The notes under the pieces were generated by a model, which was not told where the DNA came from, made no database searches, and worked only from the letters and a program-made list of their open reading frames with translations. From Bacteroidales bacterium (GTDB lineage Bacteria > Bacteroidota > Bacteroidia > Bacteroidales > UBA932): DNA of 48,315 nt. The stretch lies in contig JAKSJN010000016.1 of the NCBI GenBank assembly GCA_024402135.1, forward strand, positions 1 through 48,315, given 5' to 3'. Within the stretch, counting starts at the first letter, position 1, and the number at the start of each line of letters is the position of its first letter. A program made the position numbers and the translations under genes. Positions 26,821-34,300 of this stretch are shown piece after piece.

Positions 26821-29157
26821 ATGAATAAATCCCTTATCACGGCCGCTGTAATGGCGGCCATGCTTTGTTCTTGCGGCACTGCTCCGCAGAAGACCGCTGA
26901 CTACGACTTCGAAATCGTGGCCAATCCTATCTTCAGGAATACCCATACATCAGACCCTGCTCCGCTTGTTGTTGGCAACACACTTTATGTCCTCTGTGGG
27001 CATGACCAGTGCTACGAGGATCAGCCTGGATTCGAAGGCCAGTACGGTTATAACCTGACCGAATGGCTTCTCTATTCGACCGAGGATATGCTCCACTGGA
27101 AGGATCATGGAGTAGTCATGAAGCCTACCGACTTCAGCTATGCGGTAGGTGAGGCATGGGCTTCCCAGATCATCGAGTATCAGGGACGCTATTTCATGTT
27201 CACTTCCATGCAGGCTGGTGCACCGTACAACAGCAAGGTTGTCGGTCTCGCTGTCAGCGACAGCCCTGAAGGCCCGTACGAGGACTATCTCGGACATCCG
27301 CTCGTGACAGACGACATGACAGACAACGGCGCGCGCGGCTGGTGGAACGACATCGATCCTACAGTGCTCGTCGATGACGATGGTACAGCATGGATGAGCT
27401 GGGGCAATGGAACCTGCTTCCTTTCAAAGCTTACTGCTGACCTCAAGGGAATCGACGGCGAGATCCGTACTCTCGCGCTCGACAATTATGTGGAAGGTCC
27501 ATGGCTTCACAAGAAAGATGGCATGTACTATCTCACATACGCGTCAATGGGCCGCCGTGGCGCTGAAGCTATCGAATATGCAACCGCAAGCTCACTCGAT
27601 GGAGAATGGACCTGTCAGGGACCTCTTACAGGTTCTGCTCGTGACAGCTTCACCATCCATCCGGGAATCGCGGAGTTCAATGGCAGCTGGTATCTTTTCT
27701 ATCATGACGGAACCCTTGCTGCTCACGGCTATTCCGGCGGCTCAGGCCGTCGCAGCGTATGCGTAGAGAACCTGGAGTACAACGAGGATGGTACCATGAA
27801 GTTTACCCAGCTTACCTCTCAGGGTATAGCTCCTGCAACTCCTTGGCACAACTCGTTCGGCGGAATGCCTACCTTCCAGACCAAGTACACCGCCGACCCT
27901 TCTCCAATGATCATCAACGACACCATCTTTGTCTATACTTCACACGACGAGGATGATGCCCAGGGCTATGGCTTCAAGATGCTCAACTGGATCCTCTGGA
28001 CAACCACCGATATGGTGAACTTCACCGAGCACGGAGTTGTCGCTTCTACCGAGGCTTTCGACTGGCGTCTCCGAGACAACGGCGCATGGGCTCAGCAGGT
28101 GGTCGAGCGCAACGGCAAATACTATATGTACTGCCCTCTGCATGGCAACGGCATCGGCGTGCTCATGGCAGATTCTCCATACGGCCCATTCGTGGATCCT
28201 ATCGGTGGACCTATCGTATGGCAGAAGGAACATTGGGATGATATCGATCCTACCGTCATGATCGATGACGACGGTCAGGCATACATGAGCTGGGGCAACC
28301 CTCATCTCTACTGCGTCAAGCTCAACGAGGATATGATCAGCACAGACGGCGAAATAATGCAGCTTGATACTCCTGCACACTACCAGGAGGGCCCATGGGC
28401 GTTCAAGCGCAACGGCAAGTATTACATGGCGTATGCGACTACCTGCTGTCCGGAAGGCCTTGGTTACGCAATGGGCCCAGGACCGGAAGGTCCATGGGAT
28501 TTCAAGGGCTATATAATGAAGCCTACCGAGCGCGACCGCGGTACCCATCCAGGCATTGTGGAATACAAGGGCAAGAGCTTCATCTTCGGACAGAGCTATG
28601 ACCTTCTCCAGCTTGACTTCATCACTGCTGGAAAGCCATACGAGCACCACGAGCGTAGATCGGTGGGCGCTGCCGAGATGCATTACAACGAGGATGGCAC
28701 AATCGAGGAGGTCCCTTACTGGCTCGAGACCGAGATCACTCCTCTCGACAGCTTCGATCCATACCAGACAGTGAAGGCCAGCACCATGGCTTGGGGATAC
28801 AGAATGGTGACCCGCCAGGACGACAAGGGAATCTACGTTACCGGTATCGACAACGATGACTTCATCATGCTTCGTCAGGTTGACTTCGGCAAGGGCGCTT
28901 CGAAATTCACCGCAACTGCTTCCGAGGTCGTTGCAGGCTCATCCATCGAGATCCGTATGGATTCCAAGGAAGGCAAGCTTGTCGGTACGCTGAACCTCAA
29001 TGAAGGCGTAGCAGAGACCGCCGCCTCATGCGCAATCAAGGGCGCCAAGGGCGTTCATGACCTCTATCTTGTATTCCGTGGACCTGATTCAGGCAAGCCT
29101 TTCAATCCTACCTCGACCGAAGGTCTCTTCCATTTCAGAAACTGGAAATTTGAATAA
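26821..29157 (+). CDS. Tandem GH43 lipoprotein with C-terminal CBM6-like domain
   Basis: 778 residues. A lipoprotein signal L-C-S-C (Cys18) puts it on a membrane surface. It has two complete GH43 five-bladed propellers in one chain. Domain A (about 30-335) has Asp45 (T-S-D-P), Asp179 (I-D-P-T) and Glu225 (V-E-G-P-W). Domain B (about 350-640) has Asp359 (A-D-P-S), Asp476 (I-D-P-T) and Glu523 (Q-E-G-P-W). Both catalytic triads are intact. Residues about 645-778 form a CBM6-like beta-sandwich. GH43 enzymes are arabinofuranosidases or beta-xylosidases, so two non-identical sites could remove two linkages. Middle gene of the DUF4380-GH43-CE1 operon, 3 nt and 9 nt from its neighbours. Confidence 0.9.
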   Translation: MNKSLITAAVMAAMLCSCGTAPQKTADYDFEIVANPIFRNTHTSDPAPLVVGNTLYVLCGHDQCYEDQPGFEGQYGYNLTEWLLYSTEDMLHWKDHGVVMKPTDFSYAVGEAWASQIIEYQGRYFMFTSMQAGAPYNSKVVGLAVSDSPEGPYEDYLGHPLVTDDMTDNGARGWWNDIDPTVLVDDDGTAWMSWGNGTCFLSKLTADLKGIDGEIRTLALDNYVEGPWLHKKDGMYYLTYASMGRRGAEAIEYATASSLDGEWTCQGPLTGSARDSFTIHPGIAEFNGSWYLFYHDGTLAAHGYSGGSGRRSVCVENLEYNEDGTMKFTQLTSQGIAPATPWHNSFGGMPTFQTKYTADPSPMIINDTIFVYTSHDEDDAQGYGFKMLNWILWTTTDMVNFTEHGVVASTEAFDWRLRDNGAWAQQVVERNGKYYMYCPLHGNGIGVLMADSPYGPFVDPIGGPIVWQKEHWDDIDPTVMIDDDGQAYMSWGNPHLYCVKLNEDMISTDGEIMQLDTPAHYQEGPWAFKRNGKYYMAYATTCCPEGLGYAMGPGPEGPWDFKGYIMKPTERDRGTHPGIVEYKGKSFIFGQSYDLLQLDFITAGKPYEHHERRSVGAAEMHYNEDGTIEEVPYWLETEITPLDSFDPYQTVKASTMAWGYRMVTRQDDKGIYVTGIDNDDFIMLRQVDFGKGASKFTATASEVVAGSSIEIRMDSKEGKLVGTLNLNEGVAETAASCAIKGAKGVHDLYLVFRGPDSGKPFNPTSTEGLFHFRNWKFE

Positions 29158-29166
29158 AAAACGAAT

Positions 29167-30348
29167 ATGAAAAAGAATTTTTCAGTTGCAGCTCTCATGC
29201 TGCTCGCATCGCTGCCGGCATTCGCTCAGCAGTCGAATGTGAACCTCAGCTACAACCCCCAGAAGGACACCGAGGGACTCATTCCTTTCAGTGCAAACCT
29301 TAATTCACCTCAGGTGAACGATGACCGCACCGTCATTTTCCGTCTCAGGGCTCCCAAGGCTGAGTCTGTGGCTCTCAATGGCGCCATGACCACTATCATG
29401 GGTGTACAGGGAAATATTCCTTTCACCAAGGGTGAGGATGGAATCTGGACCCTCAAGATCGGTCCTCTTCCAGTGGACATGTACCAGTACAACATCGTTG
29501 TCGATGGTGTCAAGATGGCTGATCCAAACAACACATACGCTTCATTCACCGCAATGCCGCCTTACAGCGAACTCATCGTTCATGGCGACGGCCCAAGCTG
29601 GTGGGATGCCAAGGAGGATGTTCCTCACGGATCAGTCAGCCGTGAGTTCTACTACAGCCCGGTTACCGGTGGCATGCGTGACATCTATGTCTATACTCCA
29701 CCTAAGTACAATCCAAAGAAGAAGTATCCTGTACTCTACCTCATGGGCGGCAGCGGCGAGCTTCCAAACAACTGGATGTACGACGGTCGCGTGAACTTCA
29801 TCATGGACAACCTCCTCGCAGAGGGCAAGGCTGAGCCTATGATCATCGCAATCGTTAACAACCAGGTGGTTCATCGTAACCATCCAAAGCATGCCGACCT
29901 GACTTTCGACATCATGGAGCGTGAGTATCGCGAGGCTATCATCCCATACATCGACAGCCATTACAAGACTATCGCAAATCCTCATGGACGTGCAATCTCA
30001 GGTCTTTCTATGGGTGGACGTCACACCATGTTCGTGGGTCTCAACTCGCTCGACCTCTTCGCAAACTTCGGTGTGCTCAGCGCAGGTGACAACAAGCCTG
30101 AGGAGACCTCTCTTGCAAGCTTCCTCAACGACCCTAAGGCAAATGACAAGGTTGACTACCTCTTTGTCGGCCAGGGTGGTGCCGAGGAAAAAGGCATGTT
30201 CAATGTTCGCGTAAAGGGTTTCACCGATGCTCTTGACAAGCACGGAATCGAATACGAGTACTATTGCACCGGCAACGCTGGTCACGACTGGTCGACCTGG
30301 CGTCACCTCCTTTATGAGAGATTCATTCCGAATCTCTGGAAGAAGTAG
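29167..30348 (+). CDS. Exported CE1-type esterase, paralogue of the gene at 1549
   Basis: 393 residues: signal peptide about 1-20 (ends A-F-A-Q), an E-set/CBM48-like domain about 45-140, and a CE1 esterase domain about 150-393. Nucleophile Ser281 in G-L-S-M-G-G and His373 in A-G-H-D-W. The strand that usually ends in H-G-x-G near the oxyanion hole reads L-M-G-G-S-G-E (192-198), so the conserved His is replaced by Gly; the paralogue keeps it. The likely role is cleavage of feruloyl or acetyl groups from arabinoxylan, fitting the GH43 enzyme just upstream. The TAG stop abuts the msrA stop with no gap, and I see no terminator. Confidence 0.87.
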   Translation: MKKNFSVAALMLLASLPAFAQQSNVNLSYNPQKDTEGLIPFSANLNSPQVNDDRTVIFRLRAPKAESVALNGAMTTIMGVQGNIPFTKGEDGIWTLKIGPLPVDMYQYNIVVDGVKMADPNNTYASFTAMPPYSELIVHGDGPSWWDAKEDVPHGSVSREFYYSPVTGGMRDIYVYTPPKYNPKKKYPVLYLMGGSGELPNNWMYDGRVNFIMDNLLAEGKAEPMIIAIVNNQVVHRNHPKHADLTFDIMEREYREAIIPYIDSHYKTIANPHGRAISGLSMGGRHTMFVGLNSLDLFANFGVLSAGDNKPEETSLASFLNDPKANDKVDYLFVGQGGAEEKGMFNVRVKGFTDALDKHGIEYEYYCTGNAGHDWSTWRHLLYERFIPNLWKK

Positions 30349-30840
30349 TTAGAAACGCTTTGTGTAGACGTGGCACTCCGGCTCGATATGCCGGAGGTCA
30401 CAATAATCACGATGATATTCTTCGGCAGTCCAGAATACTGATGCCGGGAACAGTTTGGTCGCGATGCTCAGGCCTTTGGCCTCGAGTATCGCGATTGTCT
30501 TTTCGCTTATGGCCTTCTGGTTCTCGTCTGCATAGAAGATCGCAGAACGGTACTGGGGACCGATGTCGATGCCCTGTCCATCCTCCTGGGTAGGGTCGTG
30601 GATCTCGAAGAAATGGCGGCATACTGTCTCGTAGTTGCATTTCTCAGGATCGAAAATGACGCGTACGGCCTCGTAGTGACCGGTCTCATGAGCCTTGACC
30701 TGCTTGTATGTAGGGTTCTCTTCCTGTCCGCCAGTATATCCAGGTTCAACCGAAATGACTCCCTCGAGCCTCTTCATCCAGTATTCCATTCCCCAGAAGC
30801 ATCCTCCGGCGAAAATTGCGCATTCAGTAACAGTTGCCAT
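30349..30840 (-). CDS. msrA: Peptide methionine (S)-S-oxide reductase MsrA
   Basis: 163 residues, a stand-alone MsrA without an MsrB domain. It repairs oxidised methionine. The signature F-A-G-G-C-F-W-G-M-E (10-19) holds the catalytic Cys14; G-Y-T-G-G, G-H-Y-E-A-V and D-P-T-Q follow in order. No signal peptide, so cytoplasmic. Resolving Cys candidates are near the C-terminus (Y-C-D-L and E-C-H-V). It converges on the CE1 esterase with back-to-back stop codons, and has its own -7 element. Confidence 0.95.
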   Translation of the reverse strand: MATVTECAIFAGGCFWGMEYWMKRLEGVISVEPGYTGGQEENPTYKQVKAHETGHYEAVRVIFDPEKCNYETVCRHFFEIHDPTQEDGQGIDIGPQYRSAIFYADENQKAISEKTIAILEAKGLSIATKLFPASVFWTAEEYHRDYCDLRHIEPECHVYTKRF

Positions 30841-30863
30841 GTTCTCGTTTTTTTCTTTCTTGG

Positions 30864-30871
30864 CAAAATTA
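30864..30871 (-). promoter_or_regulatory. -7 element for msrA
   Basis: On the minus strand TAATTTTG matches TAnnTTTG, 23 nt before the ATG. No clear -33. Confidence 0.45.
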
Positions 30872-30923
30872 ACATTTCTTTGTTTCTTTGCTCTCTATAT
30901 CTGGAAAACAATTGTACAAGCTT

Positions 30924-32216
30924 ATGAAAAGATCGCTTATCATCAGTCTGATGCTCCTCATGAGCATCGTGGCAGGCGCGAGTGAACTTACCGACAAGAT
31001 GGCGGCCATTCCTGCCATCAGCGGCGTGAAGGAACTCAAGTCTACCGAATTCAAGGAGAAGTATGAAATCATGTTCAACCATCCGGTTGACCGAAATGTC
31101 GCTTCTGCGGGCCGTTTTGACCAGCGTGTATATGTGTTCCATCGTGGTTTCGATCGCCCGACAATCGTAGTGACCGAGGGCTATGGAGCTACTTATGCGG
31201 CAAATGAGAGGTATTGTGAGGAACTGTCAAGATACTTTGACACCAACATCATCTTCTGTGAGTATCGCTATTTCCTAGAGTCGACCCCTAAGCCTTGCAA
31301 CTGGGACTATCTTACAGTTGACAATTCCCTCTGGGACCTTCATGAGGTAGTGACCGCTTTCAAGACCATCTATCCAGGAAAGTGGATCTCAACCGGCGTC
31401 AGCAAGGGCGGACAGACAACCATGTTCTATCGCTCATACTATCCTGACGATGTGGATATATCTGTGCCTTATGTTGCTCCGCTCAACAAGTCACTCGAGG
31501 ATGGACGTCATGAGCCATTCATTGCCAAGAAGGTAGCGACTCCGGAGGCACGCCAGAAGGTTCTCGACTACCAGATCGGTCTGTTCAAGCGCAAGGCTGA
31601 GATTCTTCCATATTTCGAGCAGTCATGCAAGGAGAAGGGATACACCTTCCGTGCGCCTGTAGAGGACATCTTCGACTACTGGATCCTTGAGTTTTCGTTC
31701 GCATACTGGCAGTGGGGAACCAAGATGGAAGACCTTCCTTCGGTCACTCAGGCAAGCGCAAAGGAACTCAATGACAAGATGTTCAGCTACAACGATCCAT
31801 CTTACTTCCAGAGCGACACCTACTACAAGTCTTTCAATGTCCAGGCTGCTCGCGAACTCGGATACTATGGATACGACATCAAGCCATTCAAGAAGTATAT
31901 GAGTGTCAAGTCGACAAAGGATTATATGCGTCGTCTCATGCTTCCAGCATCGCTCGAGAACATCAAGTTTGACAAGACCCTTTACAAGCATGTCGTGAAG
32001 TTCCTCAAGGAGAATGATCCGAAGATGCTCTACATCTATGGTGAGTATGATCCATGGTCGGCTACAGGTGTCTGCCAGTGGCTTGATACCAGTAACAAGA
32101 AGAATCTCAAGATCTACGTTCAGCCAGGTGGAAGCCACTCTTCACGTATCGGCAACATGCCGGAGGCTATCAGGGAGGAGATTCTCGCAACCATCGGCGC
32201 GTGGCTTGCGGAATGA
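30924..32216 (+). CDS. Exported S37-family (PS-10) tripeptidyl peptidase
   Basis: 430 residues from the ATG at 30924 (M-K-R-S-L-I-I-S); a longer in-frame form lacks a signal peptide at its start. Signal peptide about 1-19. The fold is an alpha/beta-hydrolase with Ser160 in T-G-V-S-K-G-G, an Asp in G-E-Y-D-P-W-S near 380, and a His in P-G-G-S-H-S-S-R near 410, matching peptidase family S37. The C-terminal half carries the helical insert typical of the family (D-Y-W-I-L-E-F-S-F-A-Y-W-Q-W-G). It probably trims peptides in the periplasm. The following lipoprotein gene starts 34 nt later and may share its transcript. Confidence 0.88.
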   Translation: MKRSLIISLMLLMSIVAGASELTDKMAAIPAISGVKELKSTEFKEKYEIMFNHPVDRNVASAGRFDQRVYVFHRGFDRPTIVVTEGYGATYAANERYCEELSRYFDTNIIFCEYRYFLESTPKPCNWDYLTVDNSLWDLHEVVTAFKTIYPGKWISTGVSKGGQTTMFYRSYYPDDVDISVPYVAPLNKSLEDGRHEPFIAKKVATPEARQKVLDYQIGLFKRKAEILPYFEQSCKEKGYTFRAPVEDIFDYWILEFSFAYWQWGTKMEDLPSVTQASAKELNDKMFSYNDPSYFQSDTYYKSFNVQAARELGYYGYDIKPFKKYMSVKSTKDYMRRLMLPASLENIKFDKTLYKHVVKFLKENDPKMLYIYGEYDPWSATGVCQWLDTSNKKNLKIYVQPGGSHSSRIGNMPEAIREEILATIGAWLAE

Positions 32217-32250
32217 TTTTTGAATTAACCAGAAGAAAAACGATAATACT

Positions 32251-33330
32251 ATGAAAAAATCATTATTGATCATTGCAGTCGCTGCAGCATCATTGTTTGT
32301 GTCCTGCCAGAAGGAAGAGCCTCTGGCTCCTGTTGACCAGAAAGACAGGCTTGAGGAGATCTCAAAGAAGATGAACAGCATCCTCAATGACAGCGAGTAC
32401 AAGCAGGCAGTGGATGTAGCTGACTATTACAAGGAGAATCTGTCCGGCCTCTCCAAGGCTCAGGTTGTCTTGAAGGTCGGAAATGTCCTGTCGATCGCGG
32501 ACGGCATTTTCAGTTCTATTCCTGATACCAAGTCAGGCATCAGCATGGACTGGTCGTATAACGGCAGGAGTGCATGTTTCAAGGCTGATATGAAAGGCCA
32601 TAGATGGGAATATATCGGAGAAGGTGACGACGATGGCGTACATTTCCTTTTCCTGGACGGAGATGGAAATGACTGCAGCATTGATCTCAGCATTGCGGAC
32701 AAGCGTGCTTCTGTTGACCTTGTTGTGAACGACAGAGCAATTGCTTCTTGCGTTGTCGGCTACGAAAAACTTAGCTTCAGGCAGAGAAACGCCTACGTTT
32801 ATGTCACGGCAGGCCCTGTAGTCTCAAGCACAGAACTGAGAATGGACAACGGCATTTACAGCATGGAAGAAACAGTGACCCACAACGGAGCAAATATTGT
32901 AAACTGTCTGGTTTCGGCGAACGGTCTGCTCACCGAGAGCGATGGGCTGATCTCAGGATTCGGCAAGTTCAATGTTGATGTGAATGTGCTCGATGAACTC
33001 TTTGTCGATGTGGACTGTGGTGCGTCATTCAGTGATATCATTCATGGAATCGACTTTTCAAAGGATTATGCTGAACGCCTCCAGAACAGCCTTGACAGAT
33101 ATGTCGATGCAAGGGTATACTTTACCAACGGAGGTACAGTTCAGTCTGAGATCAAGTTTGATGTGGACAAGAAAGGCCTTTTTGGTGCTGTTACGGTAAG
33201 GCCATACATATACTTCGAGTCGGATGGAACTACATGTGAGTTCGACGAGTATTTTGATTGCCACAGTGTCCTTCCAGAGCTGTTCACATGCCTGGAAAAC
33301 CTCTTTGGTGGCTGGAGAATCAGTTTTTAG
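32251..33330 (+). CDS. Orphan lipoprotein of unknown function
   Basis: 359 residues. A lipoprotein signal ends L-F-V-S-C (Cys19), followed by a charged linker. I do not recognise the family. What can be seen: a helical stretch about 30-75 (D-R-L-E-E-I-S-K-K-M-N-S-I), then mainly beta-strands to the end with many Asp/Asn turns, and a Cys pair near 225 and 257. The pattern of repeated amphipathic strands suggests a lipid-binding or beta-sandwich periplasmic protein, but this is a guess. It lies 34 nt behind the S37 peptidase with no terminator between them. Confidence 0.75.
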   Translation: MKKSLLIIAVAAASLFVSCQKEEPLAPVDQKDRLEEISKKMNSILNDSEYKQAVDVADYYKENLSGLSKAQVVLKVGNVLSIADGIFSSIPDTKSGISMDWSYNGRSACFKADMKGHRWEYIGEGDDDGVHFLFLDGDGNDCSIDLSIADKRASVDLVVNDRAIASCVVGYEKLSFRQRNAYVYVTAGPVVSSTELRMDNGIYSMEETVTHNGANIVNCLVSANGLLTESDGLISGFGKFNVDVNVLDELFVDVDCGASFSDIIHGIDFSKDYAERLQNSLDRYVDARVYFTNGGTVQSEIKFDVDKKGLFGAVTVRPYIYFESDGTTCEFDEYFDCHSVLPELFTCLENLFGGWRISF

Positions 33331-33352
33331 TTGAAAATTCGCCAAGGTAGTA

Positions 33353-33382
33353 TTGTTTTTTCTGGAAATAATACTACCTTTG
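33353..33382 (+). promoter_or_regulatory. Promoter of the tRNA-Lys pair
   Basis: TTG at 33353-33355, exactly 19 nt, then TACCTTTG at 33375-33382: a textbook Bacteroidetes primary-sigma promoter, starting transcription near 33389, just before the first tRNA. Confidence 0.85.
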
Positions 33383-33400
33383 CAATCCCATTAAATGGAG

Positions 33401-33473
33401 GACTCGTTAGCTCAGTCGGTAGAGCATCACACTTTTAATGTGGGGGTCTCGGGTTCGAGCCCCGAACGAGTCA
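33401..33473 (+). tRNA. tRNA-Lys (anticodon TTT)
   Basis: 73 nt with a perfect 7-bp acceptor stem (GACTCGT/ACGAGTC), D-arm GCTCAGTCGGTAGAGC, anticodon loop CTTTTAA giving TTT, and T-arm GGGTTCGAGCCC. No CCA is encoded. Confidence 0.97.
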
Positions 33474-33491
33474 CGAGTCTTTCAAGAATAT

Positions 33492-33564
33492 GGTTCCTTA
33501 GCTCAGTTGGTAGAGCACCTGACTCTTAATCAGGGTGTCTAGGGTTCGAGCCCCTAAGGGACCA
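33492..33564 (+). tRNA. tRNA-Lys (anticodon CTT)
   Basis: 73 nt; acceptor GGTTCCT/AGGGACC with one G-U pair, D-arm GCTCAGTTGGTAGAGC, anticodon loop CTCTTAA giving CTT, T-arm GGGTTCGAGCCC. No CCA encoded. The last 9 nt form part of a long downstream palindrome. Confidence 0.97.
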
Positions 33565-33573
33565 CACGAAAAA

Positions 33574-33598
33574 GCCACCGCAACAGCGGTGGCTTTTT
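33574..33598 (+). terminator. Terminator of the tRNA-Lys transcript
   Basis: Core stem GCCACCGC/GCGGTGGC (33574-33593) with AACA loop, then T5. It is nested in a 26-bp perfect hairpin reaching back into the tRNA (33556-33611). Confidence 0.85.
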
Positions 33599-33776
33599 CG
33601 TGTGGTCCCTTGGACATTCATACCTAGGGGCTCTGCCCCTATGATACCCCGCGGCCTTTGGCCTTCCGTCTGCTGTGCAGACTCGGCGTCGGCCGGCGCA
33701 CTGATGTGCGCTTCCACGAGAAACAATCGACCATCGCAACAGCGGTGGCTTTTTTTCGTGTGATCCAAAGGACATC
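33577..33776. repeat. Hairpin-rich element bounded by about 42-bp direct repeats
   Basis: Imperfect direct repeats at 33577-33618 and 33733-33776 share CGCAACAGCGGTGGCTTTTT, then TCGTGTG and GGACAT. Between them lie four hairpins: 33625-33641 (7 bp), 33653-33663 (4 bp), 33668-33682 (6 bp), 33696-33711 (6 bp). The second repeat forms another terminator-like stem (33731-33756). I see no credible ORF here; minus-strand frames merely translate the repeats. Confidence 0.65.
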
Positions 33777-33816
33777 TTTTTCTTGCGTGTTATGCCTGAT
33801 GCTGATAGAAAATCCT

Positions 33817-33824
33817 TATATTTG
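33817..33824 (+). promoter_or_regulatory. -7 element for dtd inside an inverted repeat
   Basis: TATATTTG lies within AAAATCCTT (33810-33818) ... AAGGATTTT (33831-33839), a 9-bp inverted repeat around the promoter and predicted start site; possible operator. Confidence 0.5.
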
Positions 33825-33847
33825 AACTTCAAGGATTTTAGGGACGT

Positions 33848-34300
33848 ATGAGAATAGTAATCCAGAGGGTAAGCGAGGCAAACGTCGTTATCGACGGGAA
33901 AGTCAACGGAGAGATAGGACAGGGTTTCATGATCCTGCTGGGCGTTGGCTCCGATGATACAGCCGAGGACATCGACTGGCTGGTGAGAAAGATCGTCGGG
34001 CTACGTGTTTTCAATGACGATGAGGGAGTGATGAACCGCTCGATCATGGAAATCGGGGGAGACATACTGGTCGTCAGCCAATTCACTCTTATGGCGTCGA
34101 CCAAGAAAGGCAACCGCCCGTCTTATATCAACGCCGCACCTCATGAGATCTCTATCCCACTGTACGAAGAATTCCTTAAAAGGCTGTCAAACGCACTTGG
34201 AAAGCCTGTCGCCCACGGCGAATTCGGCGCAGACATGAAGGTCGGCCTGGTCAACGACGGCCCTGTAACAATAATGATGGATACAAAAAACAAACAATGA
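33848..34300 (+). CDS. dtd: D-aminoacyl-tRNA deacylase
   Basis: 150 residues, the usual size. It removes D-amino acids (and Gly from tRNA-Ala) mischarged onto tRNA. Opens M-R-I-V-I-Q-R-V-S-E-A, with the two hallmark active-site motifs S-Q-F-T-L near 78-82 and the N-x-G-P-V-T motif near 135-140 (N-D-G-P-V-T). Cytoplasmic. The stop overlaps the next ATG by 4 nt, coupling it to the serine hydrolase. It lies about 280 bp downstream of two tRNA-Lys genes. Confidence 0.96.
   Translation: MRIVIQRVSEANVVIDGKVNGEIGQGFMILLGVGSDDTAEDIDWLVRKIVGLRVFNDDEGVMNRSIMEIGGDILVVSQFTLMASTKKGNRPSYINAAPHEISIPLYEEFLKRLSNALGKPVAHGEFGADMKVGLVNDGPVTIMMDTKNKQ

Noticed and set aside
33526-33832. Two minus-strand frames over the tRNA-Lys downstream region
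   Set aside because: They translate the tRNA 3' end and the direct repeats, giving a repeated Arg/Cys-rich peptide; no start context or homology is apparent.
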